From positions 1,984,001 to 2,048,000 of the forward strand of contig NZ_CP073347.1 of NCBI RefSeq assembly GCF_024397915.1: DNA of 64,000 bases, read 5' to 3'. The notes below the pieces were generated by a model that saw nothing but the letters and a program-made list of their open reading frames with translations, had not been told where the DNA came from and did not search any database. Shown here one piece after another: positions 33,753 to 42,746 of the stretch (its first letter is position 1; every line of letters begins with the position of its first letter). Made by a program: the position numbers and the translations under genes. The DNA is from Marinobacterium rhizophilum. GTDB lineage: Bacteria; Pseudomonadota; Gammaproteobacteria; Pseudomonadales; Balneatricaceae.

Positions 33753-33914
33753 AGGCGACTGCCCAACAACAACCTACTGCGAACCACCTGGGTTGGGCTG
33801 ATTTTCGTGCTGCTTGGCGTTAAGCAGAACCACTATTCGCCTTAAAAGATCGCAATAAAATCAGCTCAAATCAGCCGGCTCTCGCTACGGTCAGCATTGC
33901 CGGGCAGCCGCCTA
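33753..33914. mobile_element. MITE-like element, copy 1
   Basis: About 161 bp with imperfect terminal inverted repeats: AGGCGACTGCCC at the left and AGGCGGCTGCCC read inward from the right (33913). The interior is highly similar to the element at 56909-57073, sharing for example GATTTTCGTGCTGCTTGGCG and AACCACTATTCGCC. Subterminal CTGATTTT and AAAATCAG also pair, so the whole can fold as a long hairpin. It encodes no protein. Its right end supplies the amtB stop codon (TAG, 33914-33912), and it sits between amtB and the terminator at 33658-33687. Confidence 0.8.
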
Positions 33915-35120
33915 GTCGAGCGAGGTTGACTCGATACGGTGAATGCTCAGATCGGCGCCGTTGAACTCCTGCTCCTGCGACAAGCGCAGACCCGCCACCA
34001 GCTTGACGCCGCCGTACACCAGCGCACCGCCAACCAGCGCCACAGCGATACCGGCCAGGGTACCCACCAGCTGCGACAGCAGGCTGACGCCCCCCAGCCC
34101 ACCCAGCGCTTCGCTGCCAAAGATACCGGCGGCGATACCGCCCCAGGCACCACAGACGCCGTGCAACGGCCACACACCCAGCACATCGTCGATCTTCCAG
34201 CGATTCTGCATCAGCGTGAACAGCCAGACGAAGATTGCCGCCGCCACACCGCCGACCGCCAGCGCACCCATCGGGTGCAGCAAATCTGAACCGGCACAGA
34301 CCGCCACCAAACCCGCCAGCGGGCCGTTATGAATAAAGCCCGGGTCATTGCGCCCCAACACCAGCGCCACAACAATGCCGCCCACCATGGCCATCAGGCT
34401 GTTGACCGCCACCAGCCCGGAGATGCCGTCCAGCGTCTGCGCCGACATCACGTTAAAGCCAAACCAACCAATGCAGAGAATCCAGGCCCCCAGCGCCAGG
34501 AACGGAATACTGGACGGCGGATAGGCGATCAGCCGATCACCACGGTAACGACCGTCACGGTTGCCCAGCAGCAGCACTGCCACCAGCGCAATCCAGCCAC
34601 CTACGCCATGCACGACAACGGAGCCGGCAAAGTCATGGAACTGCGCACCGAAGCTGGATTCGAGCCACGCCTGAAAGCCGTAGTTACCATTCCAGATAAT
34701 TCCCTCGAAAAACGGGTACACCAGCCCGACCGTCAGCGCAGAGGCGGCCAGCATCGGCCAGAAGCGCGCACGCTCAGCCACACCACCGGAAATAATGGCC
34801 GGAATGGCCGCCGCAAAGGTCATCAGGAAGAAGAATTTAACCAGCGTATAGCCGTTATTCTGCGCCAGCGTCGCTGCATCGGAGAAAAAGGTAACGTCGT
34901 AGGCAACCCAATAACCGACAAAGAAATAAACGAGTGCCGAAAAGCCAAAATCGGTCATGATCTTGACCAGGGCATTGACCTGGTTCTTGTGCCGCACCGT
35001 CCCGACTTCAAGAAAGGCAAAGCCTGCATGCATGGCAAACACCATGATCGCGCCCAGCAGAATGAAGAGTGTATTCGAACTCTGAATCAGGGTTTCAACC
35101 GCACTGTTAACCGTATCCAA
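33912..35120 (-). CDS. amtB: Ammonium transporter
   Basis: A 402-aa Amt/Rh channel with eleven membrane helices. Seen: FAMHAGFAFLEVGTVRHKN, the pore twin histidines in GSVVVHGVGG (His171) and VWPLHGVCGAWGG, and HPMGALAVGGVAA. The short C-terminal tail (LSQEQEFNGADLSIH) is the region that contacts GlnK in the family, but no glnK gene is adjacent. The N-terminus has no cleavable signal peptide. AGGAGG lies 10-15 bases upstream of the ATG. I found no sigma-54 site. The stop codon is formed by the end of a MITE-like repeat. Confidence 0.94.
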   Translation of the reverse strand: MDTVNSAVETLIQSSNTLFILLGAIMVFAMHAGFAFLEVGTVRHKNQVNALVKIMTDFGFSALVYFFVGYWVAYDVTFFSDAATLAQNNGYTLVKFFFLMTFAAAIPAIISGGVAERARFWPMLAASALTVGLVYPFFEGIIWNGNYGFQAWLESSFGAQFHDFAGSVVVHGVGGWIALVAVLLLGNRDGRYRGDRLIAYPPSSIPFLALGAWILCIGWFGFNVMSAQTLDGISGLVAVNSLMAMVGGIVVALVLGRNDPGFIHNGPLAGLVAVCAGSDLLHPMGALAVGGVAAAIFVWLFTLMQNRWKIDDVLGVWPLHGVCGAWGGIAAGIFGSEALGGLGGVSLLSQLVGTLAGIAVALVGGALVYGGVKLVAGLRLSQEQEFNGADLSIHRIESTSLD

Positions 35121-35406
35121 GAACAGCCTCCTAGCAAAGGTGCGCCGTCAGCACGACACACTTCAAGCACCAATATCGTGCACTTTATTATTTATCGACC
35201 TATCCCGGTGCAACACAGGCTGCAGCGGACCCCGTATCCTTTCGACTCCGCTTCGCGACGACAAACCGTCACCTGCCCCGCACTCAATAGCGCCTGCCGC
35301 AGACCGTTGAGCACCGATATGGCGCACACCGGAATAATCCGCCCTGATATAAAGCATTATCCGTGCCACAAAACGGACCACCCTCGGACGGCCCCGGAAC
35401 GCAAAA
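35121..35406. other. amtB-rlmKL spacer, no supported gene
   Basis: Between the amtB start and the rlmKL terminator I find no gene. The 83-codon minus-strand frame at 35163-35414 has no ribosome site or recognisable domain. The amtB promoter should lie here. The segment near 35165-35200 is AT-rich. Confidence 0.45.
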
Positions 35407-35430
35407 CGCCGCATCCTGATGGATGCGGCG
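35407..35430 (-). terminator. rlmKL terminator
   Basis: CGCCGCATCC (35407-35416) pairs perfectly with GGATGCGGCG (35421-35430), followed by TTTT on the minus strand, 37 nt past the stop. Confidence 0.85.
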
Positions 35431-35466
35431 CCGCCGACTCACTCAACACTGGTGCCACCCGCCTTG

Positions 35467-37599
35467 CTAGGCCTGGTGACGAATCTCGAAGCAGACATGA
35501 ATACCCTTGCTGCGCTTGAAGTCCAGATCCAGCGTCTTGGCCGTGATATCACGAATATCAAGCCCCGCCAGCGCCTCGTAGTCGAGCTCGAAACGACGGT
35601 AGTTATTCGAGAACAACAATACCCCGCCCGGGCGCAGCAGCTTCATGGCCGCCTGCACCAGGGACACATGATCGCGCTGAATATCCAGCACCTCTTCCAT
35701 GCGCTTGGAATTCGAGAAGGTGGGCGGGTCGAGGAATATCAGATCAAAGGTCGCACCGCGGGGCTGATTCAGCCACTTGATGCAGTCCGCCTGAATAAAC
35801 TGATTGGCCCCCCCGGCAAAACCGTTCAGCCCCATGTTCTTCATGGCCCAGCCCAGGTAGGTCGCCGACATGTCCACACTGGTGGTCGACTCAGCCCCCC
35901 CGACAGCGGCGTGCACCGATGCGGTGCCGGTGTAGCAGAACAGGTTCAGCACATCCTTGCCGAGGGCCAGCGACTGAATATGCCGGCGTACCGGCCGGTG
36001 ATCCAGAAACAGCCCGGTGTCCAGATAATCATGCAAATTGACCCGCAGCTTGCAGCCATGCTCCTGCACTTCAAGGAAGTGGTCGGTCTGCCCCTGCCGC
36101 TCGTACTGACTGCTTCCCTGCTGACGGCGACGCTGCTTGAGCACCACGCGCTCCGGCTTGACACCCAGCACCTCGGGAATCACTCGGATCACATCCTGCA
36201 AACGCTCAAAAGCCCGACGCGGGTCAATCGAGCGCGGCGGCGCGTACTCCTGCACCTGCACCCAGTCACCGTAGCAATCCACCGCCACGGCATATTCCGG
36301 CATGTCCGCATCGTAGAGGCGATAGCACTCGATCTGTTCGCGCTTGAGCCACCTGGACAGCCCCTTGAGGTTCTTCTTCAACCGATTGGCAAACATCTGC
36401 GCCTGCTCGCTCACAGGCCCGGCCTGCTCCATTGGCAGCGGACGGTCGCGCTCGGCATGCAGTGCAAACAGGAACAGGCCACACTCGATAGCGCCGTTGT
36501 AAAGCTTGTACTGACGATCCACCTTGAGACCGATCACCTTGCACTGATCCGCATTGCCACTGAAGATCGCCACCTTCCAGCCACCGAACTGGCGCTTCAG
36601 CCGCTCTCCCATCTGGCGGTACATGTACATCAGTTCGGTTTCGTCGCCGATACGCTCGGCATAGGGCGGGTTGGTCACCAGCAAGCCCGGACCCGGCGCC
36701 GGCGGCGCCAGCTCGACCATATCCTGCTCGCGCCAGTCGATCACATCCGCAAGCCCTGCACGCTCGGCGTTCTGCTTTGCAATCTGCAGCACGGACGCAT
36801 CGCGATCACAAGCGGTGAAGCGCACGGCCAGCCCCGCCAGCCCGCTGTCGCGCCGCTGCACGGCCTCCTCGCGCAGTTCGCGCCACAGACCCTTGTCATG
36901 CTGCAGCCAGCGACTGAAGCCAAACCGCTGGCGCAACAGCCCCGGCGCAATATCCGCCGCCATCATGGCCGCCTCGATCAACAGGGTGCCGGACCCGCAC
37001 ATAGGATCCAGCAGCTGCGGATGCGTCTGCGCCACGGTCGGCCAGCCGGCACGCCAGAGCACCGCCGCCGCCAGGTTCTCCTTCATCGGCGCCTGGCCTG
37101 CCCGCTTGCGGTAGCCACGCCGGTGCAGACTGTCCCCGGAGAGGTCCAGCGCGATGGTGGCCTTGCCGCTATAGAGATGCACATTGATGCCCAGATCCGG
37201 CTCGGCACGGTCCACGGTCGGGCGGTTGCCTGTGGCCGCCCGGATCTGGTCCACCACCGCATCCTTCACGCGTTGCGCACCAAAGTGCGTATTGATGATG
37301 TGCTCGGTACGCCCGGTGAAATCCACCGAGAGAGTACCCTGCGGACGCAAGTGATCCAGCCACTGCACCTGCTGCACGGCCGCGTACAGCTCATCCGCAG
37401 TGTTCACCCCGGACACCTGCAGCGGCAGCAGCACCCGGTTCGCCAGCCGGGACCAAAGACAGACGCGATAGGCATCGACCAGCTCACCGTCAAAATGAAC
37501 CCCGGCCTGGGTTTCCTTCACCGATGCCATGCCAAGCGCTTTCAGCTCTTCCAGCAGCAGTCCTTCGATACCCTTGGGGCAGGTCACAAAAAAGTTCAT
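35467..37599 (-). CDS. rlmL: Bifunctional 23S rRNA methyltransferase RlmKL
   Basis: A 710-aa fusion that makes m2G2445 (RlmL half) and m7G2069 (RlmK half) in 23S rRNA. Order: an N-terminal THUMP region (1-165), an RlmL methyltransferase with the SAM loop DPMCGSGTLLIEAA and the NPPYAERIG catalytic motif, then from about 400 the RlmK half with NLFCYTGTASVHAAVGGA and DLIFLDPPTFSNSKRM. Length fits the fused gammaproteobacterial form. It is divergent from rmf. Confidence 0.95.
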   Translation of the reverse strand: MNFFVTCPKGIEGLLLEELKALGMASVKETQAGVHFDGELVDAYRVCLWSRLANRVLLPLQVSGVNTADELYAAVQQVQWLDHLRPQGTLSVDFTGRTEHIINTHFGAQRVKDAVVDQIRAATGNRPTVDRAEPDLGINVHLYSGKATIALDLSGDSLHRRGYRKRAGQAPMKENLAAAVLWRAGWPTVAQTHPQLLDPMCGSGTLLIEAAMMAADIAPGLLRQRFGFSRWLQHDKGLWRELREEAVQRRDSGLAGLAVRFTACDRDASVLQIAKQNAERAGLADVIDWREQDMVELAPPAPGPGLLVTNPPYAERIGDETELMYMYRQMGERLKRQFGGWKVAIFSGNADQCKVIGLKVDRQYKLYNGAIECGLFLFALHAERDRPLPMEQAGPVSEQAQMFANRLKKNLKGLSRWLKREQIECYRLYDADMPEYAVAVDCYGDWVQVQEYAPPRSIDPRRAFERLQDVIRVIPEVLGVKPERVVLKQRRRQQGSSQYERQGQTDHFLEVQEHGCKLRVNLHDYLDTGLFLDHRPVRRHIQSLALGKDVLNLFCYTGTASVHAAVGGAESTTSVDMSATYLGWAMKNMGLNGFAGGANQFIQADCIKWLNQPRGATFDLIFLDPPTFSNSKRMEEVLDIQRDHVSLVQAAMKLLRPGGVLLFSNNYRRFELDYEALAGLDIRDITAKTLDLDFKRSKGIHVCFEIRHQA

Positions 37600-37938
37600 C
37601 AGGCACGCTCTTCAAGTTGTCTCACACAGCCCGTCGCGGATACCGCGGCACGCAGCCGAATAAAGAAATTCATTCAATCTTAATAATTTTTCAATGAAAA
37701 TAATTCACTACCTGACTATATCTGGCGACAGTAATTTAAATTATTGAAAAATATAACGTTTTTAGATGTTTTAGGCATAAGCACTATCACGTGACACACT
37801 TTCATAGTTTTTTAGGATCGTAACTGGCGCCGAATTCCGTTATCAATGAAAGCTGTGGTACACGAGAGGATCTGCCACACCTGCCGGGATCGGACGGTTA
37901 GGCCCCTTCCCGGGTTTAGAATTTTAGAGAGGCGTACT
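37600..37938. other. AT-rich rlmKL-rmf spacer
   Basis: A 339-bp divergent spacer. The part at about 37660-37830 is markedly AT-rich compared with the rest of the window (for example the stretch around TTGAAAAATATAACG). Such a segment is typical of strongly regulated promoters or H-NS-type binding sites. No gene seen. Confidence 0.5.
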
Positions 37939-38145
37939 ATGAAGACACAGAAACGCGATAAAACCTCTACTCTGTTTAACCGCGGTTTTCAGGCGGGCCT
38001 GGACGGGAAGTCCAAAAGCACCTGCCCGGTTAGCGAAATCGCTTTACGTACACACTGGATGAGTGGATGGCGCGAGGGACGGGAGGCCCACTGGAGCGGT
38101 CAATCCGGCGTCTCTGCAATACAAGCCAACCCATCACTGCACTGA
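37939..38145 (+). CDS. rmf: Ribosome modulation factor
   Basis: A 68-aa Rmf, slightly longer than the 55-aa E. coli protein because of a C-terminal tail (VSAIQANPSLH). The core has FNRGFQAGLDGKSKSTCP, RTHWMSGWREGRE, which is the family signature. It converts 70S ribosomes into inactive 100S dimers in stationary phase. The start at 37939 is set by AGAGAGG seven bases upstream. The neighbours rlmKL and pyrD match the Pseudomonas order. Confidence 0.95.
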   Translation: MKTQKRDKTSTLFNRGFQAGLDGKSKSTCPVSEIALRTHWMSGWREGREAHWSGQSGVSAIQANPSLH

Positions 38146-38190
38146 CAGCCCGGCACATCATAGCTCGAACCACCTAATTATCAGGATTTT

Positions 38191-38216
38191 AAATGGCTCC
38201 CCGCGGGGAGCCATTT
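38191..38216. terminator. Bidirectional terminator between rmf and pyrD
   Basis: AAATGGCTCCCC (38191-38202) and GGGGAGCCATTT (38205-38216) form a perfect palindrome between convergent genes. Confidence 0.9.
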
Positions 38217-38237
38217 GCCATCCGGCAACGCGTGAAA

Positions 38238-39272
38238 CTAGCGCTGCCGCGCCTGCACAGCCCTGATCGCCTCAACCGAATCACTCACCAGCTGGGGCCC
38301 CTGATAAATGAACCCGCTATAAATCTGCACCAGGCTCGCGCCCGCTTCAATTTTCTCCGCCGCATCAAAACCCTCGGTAATACCGCCCACGCCAATGATC
38401 GGCAGGGCACCATCCAGTTCGGCCGCAAGCTGACGAATGGTGCGGGTTGAGCTATTGCGTACCGGTGCACCACTCAGGCCACCGTCTTCAATGCGCAGCG
38501 GGGAGTCCTCGACGCCGTCACGGGACAGGGTGGTGTTGGTGGCAACCACGCCATCCAGCTCATAGGTTTTCAGCGCCTTGGCGACCATGACGACTTCTTC
38601 ATGCGTCATGTCCGGCGCAATTTTTACCGCAATGGGCACGTAACGGTCATGTAACCTGGCCTGGCGCGCCTGTTCGAGCTTGAGCCGGTTCAACAGGCTG
38701 TTGAGAGACTCGCCAAACTGCAGCGTCCGCAACCCGGGCGTATTGGGAGACGAAATATTCACGGTGATATAGCTCGCCCTTGCATAGACCTTGCGCAGGC
38801 AGTAAATGTAATCTTCGTCCGCCTTTTCGTTCGGCGTATCCTTGTTCTTGCCGATATTGATGCCCAGCACACCGTCAAAGCGGCTGCGCTCAATATTTTT
38901 CAGCAGCTGATCCACGCCCAGGTTGTTAAACCCCATGCGATTGATGATCGCCCTGTGCTCAGGAATGCGAAACAGGCGGGGGCGCGGATTACCGGCCTGG
39001 GCCCGCGGCGTGACAGTACCCACCTCCACAAAACCAAATCCCATGGCAGCCAGACCATCGATGGCAACACCGTTCTTGTCCAGCCCTGCCGCCAGGCCCA
39101 CGGGATTGGGAAAGCGGATGCCCATGACTTCCACCGGGCAGTTTTCCGTGCGCGCACCGAGCAGACGGTGCATGCCCAGGTTGGCCACCAGGTTCATGCC
39201 GCCCAGAGCCAGGTCATGGGACAGCTCAGGCTCCAGTTTGAACATCGAATAACGCGCAAGCTGATACAACAT
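38238..39272 (-). CDS. pyrD: Dihydroorotate dehydrogenase (quinone), class 2
   Basis: A 344-aa FMN enzyme that oxidises dihydroorotate to orotate with quinone in pyrimidine synthesis. The N-terminal membrane-associating helix (MLYQLARYSMFKLEPELSHDLAL) marks class 2. Others seen: NPVGLAAGLDKNG, NRMGFNNLG, the catalytic serine in TVNISSPNTPGLR, VVATNTTLSR, GLSGAPV and the FMN-phosphate loop IGVGGI. Full length. Confidence 0.96.
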   Translation of the reverse strand: MLYQLARYSMFKLEPELSHDLALGGMNLVANLGMHRLLGARTENCPVEVMGIRFPNPVGLAAGLDKNGVAIDGLAAMGFGFVEVGTVTPRAQAGNPRPRLFRIPEHRAIINRMGFNNLGVDQLLKNIERSRFDGVLGINIGKNKDTPNEKADEDYIYCLRKVYARASYITVNISSPNTPGLRTLQFGESLNSLLNRLKLEQARQARLHDRYVPIAVKIAPDMTHEEVVMVAKALKTYELDGVVATNTTLSRDGVEDSPLRIEDGGLSGAPVRNSSTRTIRQLAAELDGALPIIGVGGITEGFDAAEKIEAGASLVQIYSGFIYQGPQLVSDSVEAIRAVQARQR

Positions 39273-39359
39273 GGATTATCCAATAGGGTTCGCAGAAATT
39301 AAGGCGGCATTATAGGCGACACAGCTGTTCCTGAACACCCGCCCGCCATCAGGGTCAAA

Positions 39360-39584
39360 TCAGCCCACTCGATCAATCGAACACAGGCGCCCCTGGGGGT
39401 CAAATTGAATCACAAAGCGCCCGTACACCCCCTCATGCAGCACAAAGGGCTGCAGAATGCCGGCAGGGAAACGCACCCGCCGCCCGTCCAGCGCGGTTAC
39501 CGTGACCTGAAGCCGCCCCTGCGACTGATAATGCCGCAAATAGTCCTCCCGACTGATCGCAAGCTCGAACTCAACCTGTGCCAT
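39360..39584 (-). CDS. DUF2835 protein
   Basis: A 74-aa protein beginning MAQVEFELAISREDYLRHY and ending RFVIQFDPQGRLCSIDRV. This pattern, with VTALDGRRVRFPAGILQPFV in the middle, is DUF2835. It looks like a small beta-rich PilZ-like fold, but the function is unknown. GGGGGGAG lies three to ten bases upstream of the ATG at 39584. The frame is open far upstream (to 39971), but that part has no family likeness. Confidence 0.8.
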   Translation of the reverse strand: MAQVEFELAISREDYLRHYQSQGRLQVTVTALDGRRVRFPAGILQPFVLHEGVYGRFVIQFDPQGRLCSIDRVG

Positions 39585-40046
39585 GCTCCCCCCCTGACTG
39601 CCTGGCCGCCCCCGGCGTATCGCGCCTGATAATGCACCAATACTGCAACCAATTCGAGCCACTGCATCCCGGACACAAGCGGGTTGAGGGCAACAGCCCG
39701 ACCCAAGACACGGTACTAACGTGTCCGATTCGATGCTAAAAGGCCCCAAAGCCGCGCCCTGCCCGCCAGGCTCTGCTATTGTTTTTGGACAGGTGTCGCT
39801 TTCTGGCAGCAGCTTGACAACAACGAGAATCGGCCGGCATGAAAAACACTTGGCACGAGAGCCGGCCAAAACAACGCCGGCAGCCCCGGCTTTCCAACAA
39901 GTCATTGATATGCGAGGGGGGTTACCTGATAATGACGCAGGACGCGGACCTGAAAACCTGGGCCATTTCAAGCTTGTATCTCGCTTGACGGCTTGCTCCA
40001 GAGTGGCCCTCTCGGGTCTTTCACAGCCAGCTGAAATAAAGGCACT
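39585..40046. other. DUF2835-batD spacer, no gene
   Basis: A 462-bp divergent region. Long open frames exist on both strands, but they lack ribosome sites and recognisable domains. In most genomes batA/batB-type genes precede batD; I see no trace of them here. Confidence 0.45.
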
Positions 40047-41744
40047 ATGCGCAAGCTGCCCTTAGTACTGAACCTCATCTGCCTGCCCGTCTTCGCTGAC
40101 GTGTCGGCATACCTGGATCGAAATACGATCACGGCGCAGGACAGGGTTCGTCTGACGCTTGAGGCCGACTCGCGCATTCAGCAGGAAATCGATTTCTCTC
40201 CGCTTTACCGCGACTTCCAGTTTCTGGGCAGCAAGCAGCTCACGCTGTCGAGCCACGCCGGTGGCGACAGCCAGTATCGTACGCGCTGGGAAGTCCTGCT
40301 GCGGCCCAAGTCCGCCGGTGACATCACCGTTCCACCGCTGCTGCTGGGCCTCGAATCCAGCAACAGCCTGCAGCTCAAGGTACTGAGCGGAGCGGCCCGC
40401 GAAAGCGGTCTTCAGGGCGAACAGGTCTTTATCGAGGCCAGCCTGGACACCAACGAGGTCTACCAGGACAGCCAGCTGATCTACACCCTGCGGCTGTACC
40501 ATGCCATTGAGCTTCTGCCCGACACCCAGCTCACGGATCCCTACCTGCCCGGAGCCCTGATCAAGCCGCTGGGCGAACAGACGCGTTCGACCCAGCAACT
40601 GCGCGGTCGCAACTACAGCGTCATCGAGCAGCGCTATGCCCTCTTTCCCGGCCAGACGGGCACCCTGACACTGGATGGCCCCATTTTTGAGGGCCGGGCA
40701 AAACATGACAATAGCCAGATTCAGCTGCAGGCCCGGCCGCTTGAGGTCGCCGTTATCGCTCCGGCCTACCAGAGTGCGCGGGGCTACTGGCTGCCCGCAA
40801 CAACCCTGACGCTGGATGATGACTGGCAAAGCCGCCAGACTACCAGCCTGGGCGAAAGCCTGAGCTACAGTATCAGCCTGACGGCGACCGGCTTGCCGGC
40901 CTCGCGCCTGCCCTCACTGGCACCGCCGGCAGGGGCCACGTTCGACCTGAGCGTCGACAGCGTTGAACTGGTGGAAGACGTCTCCGAGCGGGGTCTGACC
41001 AGCCGGCGTACCGAACACATCGTACTGCACCCACACAAGGCCGGCCCACTGACGTTAGCGCCCGTTGATATCACCTGGTGGGATCTCAATACCGATAGCG
41101 CACGCAATGTGGCCCTGCCGGAGCACCCGCTACAGGTTCAGCCCCGCGCCAGGGCCGTGGAAGCGGCCCTGGCGCTGGCGCCGGCAACACCAGCGGCCAG
41201 AACAGAGATCGACAGCGCTGCGGTGACGGCCGCATCGGTCGCGCGACTGCAACAGGCCCTTAACGAAAGCCGACTGCTTATCGGCCTGCTGACGGTCATC
41301 AGCCTGATCTCGTCCCTGGGCTGGCTCTATACGTTCAACCACCTGCGCCAACTGCGCCAGGAAGAGCGGCAACAGGCGCAGCAGGAAGAAATGCGGCGGC
41401 GACGCAAACTGCTGATGGCTCACCAGATGGCGGAAAAAAACACCTTCCAGGCACTGGCCATGGCGTGCCAGCAGAACAATGCCGCCGTGGCTAAGCTGCG
41501 CCTGGTCGAATGGGCGCAGAATTTCTGGCCCGACCAGCACATATTCAACAGTGAGGATATCAGCGATGCGGCACGTAGCCAGACGCTCGACTTTCTGATC
41601 CTGGACCTCGAACAGCATGTCCACCAGGAGGACAAGGCACTGTGGCAAGGCGACCTGCTGCTCGAAGCCATTGAGAAACTGCGTGACCGTCGCCCCGAAG
41701 GTTACGAAGAAGCCCCGCTGCCGGAATTGAATTTTGCATCCTGA
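40047..41744 (+). CDS. batD: BatD-like oxygen-tolerance protein
   Basis: A 565-aa exported protein with a signal peptide (about 1-17, MRKLPLVLNLICLPVFA), several beta-sandwich repeats (DRNTITAQDRVRLTLEAD, SRIQQEIDFSPLYRDFQFLG, QVFIEASLDTNEVYQDSQLIYTLRLY in pieces), a membrane helix (about 411-431), a Gln/Arg-rich cytoplasmic coiled segment (QEERQQAQQEEMRRRR) and a helical C-terminal domain. BatD normally works with MoxR and the vWA proteins BatA/BatB in envelope stress; none of these is adjacent, so it is an orphan here or the rest lies elsewhere. It converges on the yfcH-type gene. Confidence 0.85.
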   Translation: MRKLPLVLNLICLPVFADVSAYLDRNTITAQDRVRLTLEADSRIQQEIDFSPLYRDFQFLGSKQLTLSSHAGGDSQYRTRWEVLLRPKSAGDITVPPLLLGLESSNSLQLKVLSGAARESGLQGEQVFIEASLDTNEVYQDSQLIYTLRLYHAIELLPDTQLTDPYLPGALIKPLGEQTRSTQQLRGRNYSVIEQRYALFPGQTGTLTLDGPIFEGRAKHDNSQIQLQARPLEVAVIAPAYQSARGYWLPATTLTLDDDWQSRQTTSLGESLSYSISLTATGLPASRLPSLAPPAGATFDLSVDSVELVEDVSERGLTSRRTEHIVLHPHKAGPLTLAPVDITWWDLNTDSARNVALPEHPLQVQPRARAVEAALALAPATPAARTEIDSAAVTAASVARLQQALNESRLLIGLLTVISLISSLGWLYTFNHLRQLRQEERQQAQQEEMRRRRKLLMAHQMAEKNTFQALAMACQQNNAAVAKLRLVEWAQNFWPDQHIFNSEDISDAARSQTLDFLILDLEQHVHQEDKALWQGDLLLEAIEKLRDRRPEGYEEAPLPELNFAS

Positions 41745-41770
41745 GGCAGCGCCCCCTGCCTGAATCGACC

Positions 41771-42667
41771 TCAACCTGCGACAGCCGCTTTAAGCGCCTC
41801 CTCCAGTGAGGTGCAGCGAAACTCATAGCCGGCATCAAGCAGGCGCCGAGGGTACACCCGCTGCCCCGACACCAGCAGTTCACTGGCCTCCCCCAGCAAC
41901 AGCTCCAGTACGGTCGCCGGCACCCGCAGCCGCGCCGGGCGCCGCAGCACCGCCCCCAGGGCCGTTGCAAAACCCGCGTTAGTGACCGCATCCGGTGCGC
42001 AGGCATTGAAGGGCCCGCGCAGGGTGCTCTGCTCCAGCAGGAAGCGAATAATAGCCAGCTCGTCCTCCAGTGCAATCCAGGACATCCACTGCCGCCCGTT
42101 ACCGACAGGGCCGCCGAGCCCGCAGCGAAAGGCCGGCAGCATCTTGCTCAGCGCCCCCCCGGCTCCCAGCACAATCCCGGTACGCAGCAGACAGACCCGT
42201 ACACCCAGTGCCTCGGCCTGCAATGCACAGCTCTCCCAGTCGGCACAGAGCTGGTGTGAGAACCCCGGCCTGTAATCATCCGCTTCTTCCGTCAATGGCA
42301 TATCGCCGCTGTGACTGCCGTAATAACCCACCGCCGAGCCACTGACCAGCACCTCCGGCGGCCTCTCCAGCCGCGCAATCAGCTCCAGCAACGCCTCGGT
42401 GGTATTGAGGCGGCTTGCACGCAGCTCACGCTTGCGTGCGTCAGTCCAGCGCCGGCCAACGATGGGGGCACCGGCCAGATTGACGATGGCATCGATCGCC
42501 TCGCCGCTGCCGATCTGATCGAGGCCACCCAGTACCCGCACGCCAAGCCGGCGCGAGGTTCGCTGCACCGAGCGCGACAACACCAGAACCTCATGCCCCC
42601 TGGCCACCAGATCACGTACCAGTGCCGTACCGATAAACCCACTCCCGCCGCTGATCAGAACCTTCAT
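41771..42667 (-). CDS. yfcH: TIGR01777/YfcH-type NAD-dependent epimerase
   Basis: A 298-aa short-chain dehydrogenase/reductase-fold protein with the nucleotide loop ISGGSGFIGTAL, NLAGAPIVGRRWT, SAVGYYG (active-site YxxxK-like region altered), and a C-terminal DUF1731 part (RVYPRRLLDAGYEFRCTSLEEAL). These mark the YfcH/SulA-like family whose substrate is unknown. The ATG at 42667 has GGGAG five bases upstream; the GTG at 42673 would be too close to it. Divergent from the riboflavin synthase gene. Confidence 0.87.
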   Translation of the reverse strand: MKVLISGGSGFIGTALVRDLVARGHEVLVLSRSVQRTSRRLGVRVLGGLDQIGSGEAIDAIVNLAGAPIVGRRWTDARKRELRASRLNTTEALLELIARLERPPEVLVSGSAVGYYGSHSGDMPLTEEADDYRPGFSHQLCADWESCALQAEALGVRVCLLRTGIVLGAGGALSKMLPAFRCGLGGPVGNGRQWMSWIALEDELAIIRFLLEQSTLRGPFNACAPDAVTNAGFATALGAVLRRPARLRVPATVLELLLGEASELLVSGQRVYPRRLLDAGYEFRCTSLEEALKAAVAG

Positions 42668-42746
42668 GCGCACTCCCTTCCATTTCCAATCGACGCCGCT
42701 TTTCAGTTAAGCTTCGCTCTCTTCAATCCAGCCACACGAGACAGCC

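Noticed and set aside
35121..35200. A sigma-54 (GG-N10-GC) promoter for amtB
   Set aside because: The nearest GG/GC pair has 9 bp spacing and overlaps the ribosome site; no glnK or NtrC-type site is seen.
35419..37683. A 754-codon plus-strand frame opposite rlmKL
   Set aside because: Antisense artefact of rlmKL.
39587..39971. Upstream extension of the DUF2835 frame to a 203-aa protein
   Set aside because: Only the last 74 residues are DUF2835-like and a strong ribosome site sits right before them.
42668..42746. An FMN riboswitch before the riboflavin synthase gene
   Set aside because: The 79-bp divergent spacer is too short and lacks the conserved RFN elements.
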